This document shows, in pieces, positions 7,890-16,315 of a DNA stretch of 64,000 nucleotides. Source of the stretch: Solwaraspora sp. WMMD406 (GTDB lineage Bacteria; Actinomycetota; Actinomycetes; Mycobacteriales; Micromonosporaceae). The stretch lies in NCBI RefSeq assembly GCF_029626025.1, contig NZ_JARUBF010000001.1, positions 3,968,001-4,032,000 of the forward strand, read 5' to 3'. The notes beneath the pieces were generated by a model. The model was not told where the DNA came from. It was given only the letters and a program-made list of their open reading frames with translations, and made no database searches. Position 1 is the first letter of the stretch. Each line of letters starts with the position of its first letter. The translations under genes and the position numbers were made by a program.

Positions 7890-9737
7890 ATGGCCCTCAC
7901 CGTTTCCGTGGTCATCCCCAACCACAACTACGCCAGGACCCTCGACGCCTGCCTGAGTTCGGTATACGGGCAGACGTACCCGCCGCACGAGGTGATCGTC
8001 GTCGACGACCACAGCACGGACGGCTCGCCGGAGATCGCCCGGCGGTTCCCGTGCCGGATCGTGGTACACCCGGAAAACCGGGGCGTCTCCGCCGCCCGCA
8101 ACACCGGAGCCGCCCTCGCCTCCGGTGACGTGCTGTTCTTCCTCGACTCCGACGAGGCGCTGGAGCCGGACGCCATCGCCAACGCGGTAGCGATCCTGCG
8201 CGACACCCCGGACGTCGGCTGCGTGCACGGAGTCATCGCGCCAGAGCCGCTCATCGACGACGGGCCGGTCGAGTGGTACCGCACGCTCCACGCGTACTGG
8301 TGGCGTCGGCGTCACGTCGGCGTGGTCCAGACCGCCTTCTTCGCGCAGACGGCGATCCGCCGCTCGGTGTTCGAGGAGACCGGCCCCTTCGACGAACAGC
8401 TGCGCGACTCCGAGGACCTGGAATACAGCGACCGCCTCGCCCCGCGTACCCGGATCGTGCTCAGCGAGCGCGTCGTCGCCCGGCACGACGAGGTCTCCCG
8501 GCTCGGCCCGCTGCTGTCCGAGCAGTTCCGCCGATCCCAGCTGCTCGCCCGAACCGTACTCGCCGCCCGCCGCGAGGGCCGCGCCAGCCTGACCGCGAAC
8601 CGCCCCGCCGGGATCCTCGCCGTGGCGGGGGCCCTGGGCATGCTTCCGCTAACCCTGATCCATCCGGCGTTCGCCCTCGCCTCCGCGCTGCTGGTCGCCG
8701 TCTTCGCGGTCTGCGACATCGGGCTGCTGCGGTTCGTCGCCCGTCACCGGGGTCCCCGGTTCCTGCCCTTCTTCCTCGGCGTGCATCTGCTGCTGCACGT
8801 CGCGCTGGTCGCCGGGGCGGTGCTGGGCTGCGTACGGCTGCTGCTCGGTCCCCGGCCGACGCGCTGGCTCACCCCGCTGGTGCTGGTCGCCGCCGTGGTC
8901 GCGCTCGGGTTCACCGTACGCGCCGCCGGCACCGCGCCGCTGGTGGCGCTGAGCCGCCCGGCCGGCCTGCCGCTGCTGCTGGCGGCGACCGCCGCCAACC
9001 TGACCGGGCTGTTGATCGGGATGGTGGCCTGGCGGGTCCTGGTCCCGGTCCGTGGGCTCGCGGCGGCCCGGATCTTCTTCCTCGGCCAGCTCGGCAAGTA
9101 CCTGCCCGGGCGGGTGTGGGGAGTGGTCACCCACGTGGACCTGGGCCGGCAGGCCGGCGCGCCCGCCGAACGCATGATCACCGCCTACCTGGTCAGCATC
9201 GGACTCACGATCCTCGCCGGGGCCGGGGTGGGACTGCTCGCCGCGCCGGGTCCCTGGATCCTGGTGCCCCTGGTCGGCTTCGTCGCCCTGCTGCGCCGTC
9301 CGGCGCTGCTCGACCGACCCATCGCCCTGGTCGCCCGGCTGGTCCGGCGCCCGGCCACCCCGCTGCCCACGAGGGCGGTCCGCGCCGCGCTGGCGTTGGC
9401 GCTGCTCTCCTGGGTCGTCTCCGGCCTGCACCTGTGGGCGCTGGTGGTGGCGCTCGGCGCGCCGGCCGACCGTTCGGCGGCGGTCGCCGTCGGCGCGTTC
9501 GCACTGGCCACCGTCGCCGGCAGCCTGTCGATCGTCGCACCCGACGGCTGGGGTGTCCGCGAGTTCGCACTCGCCGCCGCCCTGGCCACCGTCCTGCCGT
9601 GGGGAGTGGCCGGCACCGCCGCCCTCGCCAGCCGGCTGATCTGCGTCGTCGTCGAGATCGGCACCTCCCTCGCCGTACTCGGCATCTTTCGTTTCCTGCA
9701 CCGAGGAGAGTCACATGTCCGAATTGCTCACCCTTGA
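7890..9737 (+). CDS. GT2 glycosyltransferase fused to LPG-synthase-like membrane domain
   Basis: I start this at ATG 7890 (615 residues), where the family begins (MALTVSVVIPNHNY); the 57 in-frame codons upstream are not conserved-looking. Residues 3-225 are a GT-A family 2 domain with VVIPNHN, VVDDHSTDGS and the metal-binding FFLDSDEAL. Residues about 240-330 hold two or three membrane helices. Residues about 335-600 resemble the UPF0104/lysylphosphatidylglycerol-synthase transmembrane domain (LGQLGKYLPGRVWGV). I infer transfer of a sugar to a lipid carrier together with lipid or glycolipid movement across the membrane. It opens a six-gene operon and its last 23 bases overlap the aminotransferase gene. 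Confidence 0.8.
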   Translation: MALTVSVVIPNHNYARTLDACLSSVYGQTYPPHEVIVVDDHSTDGSPEIARRFPCRIVVHPENRGVSAARNTGAALASGDVLFFLDSDEALEPDAIANAVAILRDTPDVGCVHGVIAPEPLIDDGPVEWYRTLHAYWWRRRHVGVVQTAFFAQTAIRRSVFEETGPFDEQLRDSEDLEYSDRLAPRTRIVLSERVVARHDEVSRLGPLLSEQFRRSQLLARTVLAARREGRASLTANRPAGILAVAGALGMLPLTLIHPAFALASALLVAVFAVCDIGLLRFVARHRGPRFLPFFLGVHLLLHVALVAGAVLGCVRLLLGPRPTRWLTPLVLVAAVVALGFTVRAAGTAPLVALSRPAGLPLLLAATAANLTGLLIGMVAWRVLVPVRGLAAARIFFLGQLGKYLPGRVWGVVTHVDLGRQAGAPAERMITAYLVSIGLTILAGAGVGLLAAPGPWILVPLVGFVALLRRPALLDRPIALVARLVRRPATPLPTRAVRAALALALLSWVVSGLHLWALVVALGAPADRSAAVAVGAFALATVAGSLSIVAPDGWGVREFALAAALATVLPWGVAGTAALASRLICVVVEIGTSLAVLGIFRFLHRGESHVRIAHP

Positions 9738-11124
9738 CGACGCCGAGCGACTCGGCGTGGGCGAGATCCACGACCTGTACCGACGACACGTCAACGCCTC
9801 GCAGGTGTCGCTGATGACTTCATTCGGCTTCGGCCGGGAACTGGTCGACCGTGCCGAAGGCGCCTACCTCTACCAACGGGACGGCCGCCGGATCCTCGAC
9901 ATCACCGGCGGGGTCGGCGTGCTCAACCACGGCCACAACCACCCACGGGTCCTGGCCGCCCGACGGCGCTACGCCGACCGGCACCGGATGGAGGTGCACA
10001 AGACCTACTTTTCCCCGTACCTGGCGGCGCTGTCCCACAACCTCGCCCAGGCGCTGCCGGGCGATCTGAACATGTCGTTCCTGCCGAACTCCGGCGCGGA
10101 AGCGGTGGAGGGGGCGGTCAAGCTGGCGTACAAGTACCACGACGGGCGGCGCACAACGGTGCTGCGCGCCGACATCAGCTTCCACGGCAAGCTCCTCGGT
10201 TCCGGTGGCCTCACCGGGCAGAACCAGTACGCCTTCCCGACCATCCCCGGCATCGACACGTTCACCTACGGCGATCTGGAGTCGGTACGCGCCGCCGTCG
10301 CCCGCCACCGCGGCGACGTCTACGCCATCCTCATCGAACCGTTCAGCGCGTCGACGATCCGCTGGTGCTCCGCAGAGTTCCTCTACGGGCTGCGCCGGCT
10401 CTGCTCCGAGCAGGACATCGTCCTGATCTTCGACGAGATCTACACCGGCTGGGGCAAGACCGGCAGCCTTTTCTACTTCATGCGCCACGACGGGCTGATC
10501 CCCGACGTACTGACCACGTCGAAATCGTTCGGCGGCGGCAAGTCCTCGATCTCCGCGTTCGTGGCCCGGGAACCGCTGTACCGCAAGGCCTACGACAACC
10601 TCGGCGACGCCCTGCTGCAGAGTACCAGCACCACCTACTACGGCTTCGGCGAGGAGTGCGCCACCGCTCTGGAAGCGGTCAACGTCGCGATCGGCGATGA
10701 CTACCCGGCCCTGGCCCGTGACCTGGAACGGGTCCTGCGCCCTGGCCTGAGCCGCATCGCCAAGCAGTACCCGGACATCGTCAGCCATGTGGCGGGTGCC
10801 GGTGCGCTCTGGGGGATCTTCATCGACGGAGGACCACGGATTCTCGACCTCGTCGCCAAGCTGGCACCCGGCGGCATGGCCAAGGACCCACGGTTCAAGA
10901 CCAAGCTCGTCACCTGCGCGGTGATCAACGCGCTTTACCACGACCACGACGTGTTCGCCTACTACACCCTCAACGGACGCAACCCGTTGATCTTCGCACC
11001 GAGTCTGGTGACCGTGCCGGCGGACGTCGAACGCGCCGTGGACAGCCTGGACCGCACCCTCGCCCACGGGCTCGGACGGCTGGTCACCCGGTTCGTCCGC
11101 GAGAAAGTGAGCACGCTGTGGTGA
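9715..11124 (+). CDS. Class III PLP-dependent aminotransferase
   Basis: This 469-residue protein has the class III fold signature: substrate-side GGVGVLNHGHNHP near residue 65, LPNSGAEAVEGAVKLA (PLP-phosphate binding), the aspartate of LIFDEIYTGWGKTG and the Schiff-base lysine in TTSKSFGGGKS. Relatives include diaminobutyrate, acetylornithine and amino-sugar or polyol aminotransferases; the substrate is not evident. AGGAGAG lies just before the ATG, inside the end of the upstream gene. In this operon it could aminate a sugar or polyol before or after transfer to the lipid carrier, which is inference from context. Confidence 0.85.
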   Translation: MSELLTLDDAERLGVGEIHDLYRRHVNASQVSLMTSFGFGRELVDRAEGAYLYQRDGRRILDITGGVGVLNHGHNHPRVLAARRRYADRHRMEVHKTYFSPYLAALSHNLAQALPGDLNMSFLPNSGAEAVEGAVKLAYKYHDGRRTTVLRADISFHGKLLGSGGLTGQNQYAFPTIPGIDTFTYGDLESVRAAVARHRGDVYAILIEPFSASTIRWCSAEFLYGLRRLCSEQDIVLIFDEIYTGWGKTGSLFYFMRHDGLIPDVLTTSKSFGGGKSSISAFVAREPLYRKAYDNLGDALLQSTSTTYYGFGEECATALEAVNVAIGDDYPALARDLERVLRPGLSRIAKQYPDIVSHVAGAGALWGIFIDGGPRILDLVAKLAPGGMAKDPRFKTKLVTCAVINALYHDHDVFAYYTLNGRNPLIFAPSLVTVPADVERAVDSLDRTLAHGLGRLVTRFVREKVSTLW

Positions 11125-12152
11125 GCCGGACCATCGTCGTCACCGGAGCCGCCGGCATGCTCGGCTCCCACCTCGCCGCCCGGCTGCGCGCCGACGGCCA
11201 CCACGTACGCGGCGTCGATCTACGCCCCGGTGTCGACGTCGAGGTCACCGGCGACGTGCGGGACCCGGCCGCCATGTCCCGGGCGGTTGCCGGCGCCGAC
11301 TCCGTCGTGCACTGCGCGTCGGCGCTGCCCAGCTACCCGGCCGCCGAAATCCGGTCGATCATCGTCGATGGCACGCGAACCGTGCTGACCGCAGCGGTCC
11401 GGGCCGGGGTGGCCCGGGTGGTGCACATCTCGTCGACCGCCGTCTACGGCCTGCCTCGCACCGTACCCACCACCGAGGAACACCCCCGGGAGCCGGTCGA
11501 CCCCTACAGCGCAGCGAAGACAGCCGCCGAGGAGTACGCAGAACGGCTGCGCGCCGACGGTGCCTGTCTGCCGATCGTGCGGCCCAAGACGTTTCTCGGC
11601 CCCGGCCGGATGGGGCTGTTCTCCATGCTGTTCGAATGGGCCGAGGAAGGCCGTAACTTCCCGGTCATCGGCCGTGGCGACGTGCGGATCCAGATGCTCG
11701 CCCTGTCCGACCTCGCCGACGCGGTGACCACCGTGCTGGACGCACCCGACCCGGTGGCCAACGACACCTACAACATCGGCGCGGCCTCCTTCGGCACCCT
11801 GCGCGAGGACTTCCAGGCCGTACTCGACGCCGCCGGCCACGGCGGGCGGGTGGTGTCGGTGCCGAGCCGCCCGGCGCTCGCGCTGCTCGGCACGCTCGAA
11901 CGGCTGCGACTGTCCCCGGTGTACGGGCGCCTGCTGCACAAACTCACCGCCGACTCGTACGTCTGCATAGACAAGGCCCGGGACCGGCTCGGATTCACCC
12001 CGCGTATGTCCAACCAGGACGCCATCCTCGACACCTACGCCTGGTGGCGTGACCAGCGCAAGGAGCCCCGTGATGCTGCCCAGAACACCGGACGTACCAG
12101 CCGCGATCCGTGGAGACAGGGCGCTCTCGCCGCCGCCAAGGTCTTCTTCTGA
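11118..12152 (+). CDS. NAD-dependent epimerase/dehydratase (extended SDR)
   Basis: This is 344 residues starting at GTG 11118, overlapping the aminotransferase stop by seven bases; GTG 11121 is an equal alternative. The N-terminal nucleotide site is TGAAGMLGSHLA and the catalytic pair is in the motif YSAAK (about residue 133), with a serine in VVHISSTAVYG. This is the extended SDR family that epimerises, dehydrates or reduces nucleotide sugars, and it also includes DprE2-like enzymes. With a UbiA-type transferase next door, modification of a nucleotide- or prenyl-linked pentose or hexose is plausible but unproven. Confidence 0.85.
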   Translation: MVSRTIVVTGAAGMLGSHLAARLRADGHHVRGVDLRPGVDVEVTGDVRDPAAMSRAVAGADSVVHCASALPSYPAAEIRSIIVDGTRTVLTAAVRAGVARVVHISSTAVYGLPRTVPTTEEHPREPVDPYSAAKTAAEEYAERLRADGACLPIVRPKTFLGPGRMGLFSMLFEWAEEGRNFPVIGRGDVRIQMLALSDLADAVTTVLDAPDPVANDTYNIGAASFGTLREDFQAVLDAAGHGGRVVSVPSRPALALLGTLERLRLSPVYGRLLHKLTADSYVCIDKARDRLGFTPRMSNQDAILDTYAWWRDQRKEPRDAAQNTGRTSRDPWRQGALAAAKVFF

Positions 12153-13008
12153 TCGTCCGGGCCGCACCGGCCTCGCCCGCGACCTGCTCGTCCTCCTGCG
12201 GCCCGGACAGTGGCCGAAGAACCTGGTCGTCCTGCTCGCGCTGCTGGACCCCGCGCTGATGGAGTGGTCTGCCGTCGGCCGGCTCGGCGTCGCGGTCGGT
12301 GCGTTCGTCCTCGCCGCCGGTGCCGTCTACGTGCTCAACGACATCGCCGACCGCGAACGGGACCGGGCCAGCCTGACCAAACAACACCGGCCCGTCGCCG
12401 CCGGTCGGGTCACACCCAGGGCGGCGGCGCTGCTCGGAGTGCTGCTGCTGGCCGTCCTCGCGGTGATCGTCGGCGACGCGGTGACCACCTGGTGGCCGCT
12501 GCTGGTATACCTTCCGCTGAACCTCGCGTACAGCTTCGGGCTCAAGCACGTACCGCTGGTGGACCTGTTCGTCGTCGCCGCCGGCTTCGTGCTGCGGCTG
12601 GTGCAGGGCTACACGACGGTCGGGGCACGTCCGCCCGGCTGGCTGGTCCTGTGTGTGCTGTCGGTGTGCCTGCTGCTCGTCCTCGGCAAACGCCGCCACG
12701 AGCTGCTCGCCGGCGAGACGGCCCACCGGCCGTCGTTGGCCGGCTACAACCAGCACCTCGTCGATCAACTGCTGGTGCTCACCGCCGCCGCCACCCTCGT
12801 CACCTACCTGGCGTACGCCGCGACAGTCAGCACCACCGGGCTGCTGACCGTCCCGTGCGCGTTGTTCGCCCTCTTTCGCTACCTGCAGGTCGTGTTCGTC
12901 GACTCGGGTGGCGGCAACCCGGTCTCGGTGCTGCTGCGCGACCGGGTCCTGCTCGTCAACGCCGCACTGTGGCTGTTGCTGCTGGAAGGGAGCCTGTTAC
13001 ATGGATGA
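12073..13008 (+). CDS. UbiA-family polyprenyl-phosphate transferase (DPPR-synthase-like)
   Basis: This is 311 residues. ATG 12073 is preceded by AGGAG at 12061-12065 with a seven-base spacer; the overlap with the upstream gene is 80 bp. The sequence has eight or nine membrane helices and starts with LLRPGQWPKNLVV. It has the aspartate-rich NDIADRERD (prenyl-phosphate/Mg site) and a second loop GKRRHELL. These match decaprenyl-phosphate phosphoribosyltransferase (UbiA/Rv3806c) more than quinone prenyltransferases. Expected reaction: attach a phosphorylated pentose from PRPP to polyprenyl phosphate. No other arabinan genes are visible here, so the product may be different from mycobacterial DPA. 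Confidence 0.75.
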   Translation: MLPRTPDVPAAIRGDRALSPPPRSSSDRPGRTGLARDLLVLLRPGQWPKNLVVLLALLDPALMEWSAVGRLGVAVGAFVLAAGAVYVLNDIADRERDRASLTKQHRPVAAGRVTPRAAALLGVLLLAVLAVIVGDAVTTWWPLLVYLPLNLAYSFGLKHVPLVDLFVVAAGFVLRLVQGYTTVGARPPGWLVLCVLSVCLLLVLGKRRHELLAGETAHRPSLAGYNQHLVDQLLVLTAAATLVTYLAYAATVSTTGLLTVPCALFALFRYLQVVFVDSGGGNPVSVLLRDRVLLVNAALWLLLLEGSLLHG

Positions 13009-14002
13009 GCCGAAGGTGTCGGTCGTCGTCCCGATGTACAACGACAGCCGGACCATCGACCTGTGCCTGGCGTCGGTCGCGACCCAGACCTACCCCGCGC
13101 ACGAGATCATCGTGGTCGACGACGCCAGTACCGACGACAGCGCCGTACGCGCCGCCCGGCACGCCTGCACCCTCGTCCGGGCCGACCGCAACGGCGGACC
13201 CGGCGCCGCCCGCAACCTCGGCGTCCGGCACGCCAAGGGCGACGTCGTCTTCTTCATCGACGCGGACATGATCATGTATCCGGACGCGATCGAGAACGCG
13301 GTCGCGCTGCTGTCCGGCCCGCAGGGGTACGGCGCGGTCTTCGGCGTACCGGACAAGGTACCGCTGTTCCCCGAAGGTCCGGTCGGGCAGTACCGCATCC
13401 TCCAGTACCACTACTGGCGGGTCAGTGCGCAGGGCGAGGTCAGCGGCGGCTTCTACGCGCTCGGGGCGGTGACCCGCGCGGCGTTCGACGCCGCCGGCTG
13501 GTTCAACCCGGCGCTGCGCCAGACCGAGGAGATCGACCACGCGGAGCGGCTGTCCCAGCGGTACCCGATGCTGCTCACCGCCCGCGTCAGCGGCCGGCTC
13601 TCCGACGAGAGCCGCCTGGTGCCCCTGCTGCGCAAGGCGTTTCGCCGCAGTCGGCTGCGGGTGCCGTTCTATCTGCGACGCGGCCGGGCCATGCAGGGCA
13701 TGGAGACCGGTGGCCGGGCCGCCGCCTCGGTCCTGGCACTGCTCACCCTGCTCAGCGCGCCAACGGCGGTGCTTCACCCGCCGGTGCTGGTCGGCACCGC
13801 GCTGCTGCTGGCCGCGTTCGTCACCGTCGACGCCGGCCAGTACGCGTTCGTCCGCCGCGAGCGGGGCTGGTCCTTCCTTGCCTTCTTCACCGCGGTACAC
13901 CTGCTGGTCAACGCCACCGTCGCCAGTGGGCTTGCCGTCGGCGTCCTCACCTGGCTCGCCAGCCCACGGTTTCGTCGCATGTACGAAAGGACCGCGCCGT
14001 GA
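13001..14002 (+). CDS. GT2 glycosyltransferase with C-terminal membrane helices
   Basis: ATG 13001 begins MDEPKVSVVVPMYND, the canonical start of a family 2 transferase, and overlaps the UbiA stop by eight bases; 333 residues. GT-A motifs: VVDDASTDDS, VVFFIDADM (metal-binding DxD). After about residue 230 there are three hydrophobic segments like those in the middle of the first GT2 protein of this operon, so the two are probably paralogues with the flippase-like domain missing here. The role is inferred as adding a second sugar to the lipid-linked intermediate. Confidence 0.8.
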   Translation: MDEPKVSVVVPMYNDSRTIDLCLASVATQTYPAHEIIVVDDASTDDSAVRAARHACTLVRADRNGGPGAARNLGVRHAKGDVVFFIDADMIMYPDAIENAVALLSGPQGYGAVFGVPDKVPLFPEGPVGQYRILQYHYWRVSAQGEVSGGFYALGAVTRAAFDAAGWFNPALRQTEEIDHAERLSQRYPMLLTARVSGRLSDESRLVPLLRKAFRRSRLRVPFYLRRGRAMQGMETGGRAAASVLALLTLLSAPTAVLHPPVLVGTALLLAAFVTVDAGQYAFVRRERGWSFLAFFTAVHLLVNATVASGLAVGVLTWLASPRFRRMYERTAP

Positions 14003-15204
14003 CGCTCCACGACATCGCCGCGTCCCCCGCACCGCCCCCGGCCCCGCCGGCCACCGGTCCGACCGGTCCACGATGGCGGCGCGCGGCCCGCGCCCTGCGC
14101 CGGTGGTACGGCTGGTTGCTGATCGCGACGGCCGCGCTGTGGCTGGTCTACAACGTCGTACGCCGGGCCACCACCGGCCGATGGCACTGGTCCATCCTGC
14201 TCGACGCGGTGCCACCGGTGTTACTCGTCGCCGTGCCGCTGCTGCTGCTCGGGCTCGGCGCCGCCGCGTGCGGCCGGCGCCGTCGGTGGGCCGTTGCCCT
14301 GGCCCTGGCCGGCCTGCTGCCCGGCATCGACCAGACCGGCGTCAACCTCCACGCGCTGCGCCCCGGTGACCGGCCCGTCCCCGCCGACGCGATCCACGTG
14401 GTGAGCTGGAACACCAACTACTGGGGCATGAGCAACGAGGATCCGCAGGCGCAGATCAGGTTCCTGCGGCGGCAGGACGCCGACGTTTACCTGCTGCAGG
14501 AGCACGTCATCTGGGTGCCCGGCACCGGCGAGGTCGGCTACTTCCCGATCCCCGACGACGCCAGGTTGCGGGCCGAGTTCCCCGGCTACCACATCGTGCG
14601 CCGCAGCGAACTCGTCACCATCTCCCGCTTCCCGGTCGTGGCCACGCCGATGTTCGGTCCTGCCGCGCACCTGCCCCCGGACGCACCGTTCAACGAGGTG
14701 TTCAGCCGGGACAAGGTGCTCCGCACCGACCTGCGCGTGGGCGACACCGTCGTGTCGGTCTACAACGTACACGTCACCGTGCCCACCGCCATCGACCTGA
14801 GTGTCCTGCGGCCACAGGTCGACCCGGACTCGTACTTTCGCCGCAAGTTCGACTGGCGCCAGGCCGAGGTGCGGGGCCTCGTCGAGGACCTGAAAACCAA
14901 TCCCCATCCGTCGATCATCTCCGGTGACTTCAACGCCACGTCGTCGATGGGGACACTCGACCCGCTGCGGGAGGTGGCCGAGGACGCGACCGCGGCGAGT
15001 CGCCAACCGCTGCCCATGAGCTGGCGGTTCGACGCCCCGATGACCTTCCGGTGGGACAGCCCACTGGCAGGTCTGCCGCTGCCGTTCTGGCGGATCGACT
15101 GGACGTTCACCAGAGGACCGGTCACGGCGCACCGGTACGAACTGGCGTCCGCCGAGCACCTGTCCGACCACCGGCCGCAACACCTGTGGTTCTCGATAGC
15201 TTGA
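13999..15204 (+). CDS. Membrane-anchored endonuclease/exonuclease/phosphatase-family protein
   Basis: GTG 13999 overlaps the previous stop (GTGA) and has GAAAGGA at 13984-13990; 401 residues. Two or three N-terminal membrane helices (about residues 35-110) precede an EEP catalytic domain outside the membrane. Motifs: SWNTNYWG, YLLQEH (metal-binding Glu), YNVHVTVP, SGDFNATSS (DxN), and the terminal catalytic SDHRPQ. EEP members cleave phosphodiesters in nucleic acids or lipids. In this operon a lipid-phosphate or phosphodiester substrate is more likely than DNA; that is inference. It ends the operon and is followed by two hairpins. Confidence 0.8.
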   Translation: MTLHDIAASPAPPPAPPATGPTGPRWRRAARALRRWYGWLLIATAALWLVYNVVRRATTGRWHWSILLDAVPPVLLVAVPLLLLGLGAAACGRRRRWAVALALAGLLPGIDQTGVNLHALRPGDRPVPADAIHVVSWNTNYWGMSNEDPQAQIRFLRRQDADVYLLQEHVIWVPGTGEVGYFPIPDDARLRAEFPGYHIVRRSELVTISRFPVVATPMFGPAAHLPPDAPFNEVFSRDKVLRTDLRVGDTVVSVYNVHVTVPTAIDLSVLRPQVDPDSYFRRKFDWRQAEVRGLVEDLKTNPHPSIISGDFNATSSMGTLDPLREVAEDATAASRQPLPMSWRFDAPMTFRWDSPLAGLPLPFWRIDWTFTRGPVTAHRYELASAEHLSDHRPQHLWFSIA

Positions 15205-15227
15205 CGCCCAGGCGGGCAGTGTGGGTG

Positions 15228-15288
15228 CCCGGCGCGGAGCGCACCTCCGCGCCGGGGCCGAGGTGCCCGTCGGCCACAGGTGGCCGAC
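15228..15288 (+). terminator. Two tandem hairpins ending the glycolipid operon
   Basis: Hairpin 1: CCCGGCGCGGAG (15228-15239) with CTCCGCGCCGGG (15245-15256), a perfect 12-bp stem. Hairpin 2: GTCGGCCA (15269-15276) with TGGCCGAC (15281-15288), 8 bp with a 4-nt loop. They lie 24-84 bases past the stop at 15204 and just before the GTPase gene. Confidence 0.7.
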
Positions 15289-15301
15289 CTGTCCGTCAGA
15301 T

Positions 15302-16088
15302 GTGCGTGTGAGACGAGGAAGGTTGAGTGCCGAAGAGGCAGGGAAGCTGAGGCGGGCGTGGGAATCCGAACTCGCCCGCAAGCCACCGACGATCGGTGTG
15401 GTGGGTGTGTCCGGGGTGGGGAAGAGCTCCACGATCAACACGATGTTCCGGACCGGTCTCCCGATCAGTCACACCGCGGCATGCACCAAAGAGTTCACCG
15501 AGGTCCCGCTGCGGGTCGCGCCCAGCAGCGGCCCAGGCGCCGGCGACCAGGTGCGGCTCGTCGTCGTCGACGCATCCGGGCTCGGCGAGGACGTACGGCG
15601 GGACCCGCACTACCTGGAGATGTACGAGCGTCATCTCCCCGAGTGCGACGTGGTGCTGTGGGTCACCGCGGCCCGTAACCGTGCCGTCGCCCTCGAACAG
15701 CAGTATCTACGACGATGTCCCGCCGGAGACGCACAAGCCCGGTGGGCTGTTCGGGCGCTTGCGGCAGCGCCCTGCGGAACAGGCCAGCGCATGCGGAAGC
15801 GGCGGACACCGTAGGCAGTTTGGCGGACAAGGCAGCAGGGGCGGGGTCATCCCGGACAGCATCATCGCGCTTCTCTTCGAGCTTCTCCGCGAGTTTCGCG
15901 ACTGGAGTCGCTCCGCCGCCGGAAGCGTGCGGCAGCACAACGACATCAGCCTGGCGTTGCGCGAGGTCTTCGGCCATGACGAACTCATACTGCGCGACCC
16001 CACCGAGCAGGAACTGGACGTCCTGGAGCGGTACCTGAACGACGCGCGCGTCCAACGCAACCGACGTGATCTGGAGAACGACCGGTGA
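15302..16088 (+). pseudogene. P-loop GTPase gene, frameshifted and missing its G4 region
   Basis: From GTG 15302 or 15308 one frame reads a good GTPase N-terminus: G1 GVSGVGKSS, switch threonines near TAACTKEFTE, G3 DASG, then CDVVLWVTAARNRAVALEQQYL. At about 15705 this frame runs into low-quality sequence and stops at 15814. Real-looking sequence continues in the +1 frame (YDDVPPETHKPGGLFGRL), possibly switches frame once more near 15770-15830 (HAEAADTVGSLADKA), and resumes as IPDSIIALLFELLREFRDW to a TGA at 16086-16088. The G4 motif (NKxD) expected after LEQQYL is absent. I read this as an internal deletion plus one or more frameshifts. The stop overlaps the next GTG (GTGA), so the tail was once coupled to the small gene downstream. 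Sequencing error is possible but would not restore the missing G4 part. Confidence 0.6.
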
Positions 16089-16285
16089 CAACGAGCGGCA
16101 GCCTCAGCGACGACGACCTCGACCGGATGGAACGGTACGTCCGCGACATGCGCCGCAAGCGCGCCCTTGGCCAGGCGCTCTCGCGGGACGACTTCGTCGA
16201 GTGGGCCCGGCATGCAGCCGCGTGGCTGCTGGACCGGATCGACGATGCCTGGAACTGGGTTCGGCGACAGCTCGGCCTGAACTGA
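16085..16285 (+). CDS. Small protein between GTPase and CHAT genes
   Basis: This is 66 residues from GTG 16085, which shares GTGA with the upstream stop, so translational coupling is likely. The peptide is highly charged and helical (DDLDRMERYVRDMRRKRALG), followed by a tryptophan-rich amphipathic helix (EWARHAAAWLLDRIDDAWNW, quoted in part). I recognise no family. By position it belongs to the GTPase-CHAT module, possibly as a membrane-surface or adaptor subunit. Confidence 0.6.
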   Translation: MTTSGSLSDDDLDRMERYVRDMRRKRALGQALSRDDFVEWARHAAAWLLDRIDDAWNWVRRQLGLN

Positions 16286-16315
16286 CCGAGCTCGGACAGA
16301 GAACACGACACGGAC

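Noticed and set aside
13063-13998. Upstream part of a 713-codon frame ending at 15204
   Set aside because: The first 312 codons overlap the GT2 gene in another frame; the EEP protein starts at GTG 13999 with a ribosome site.
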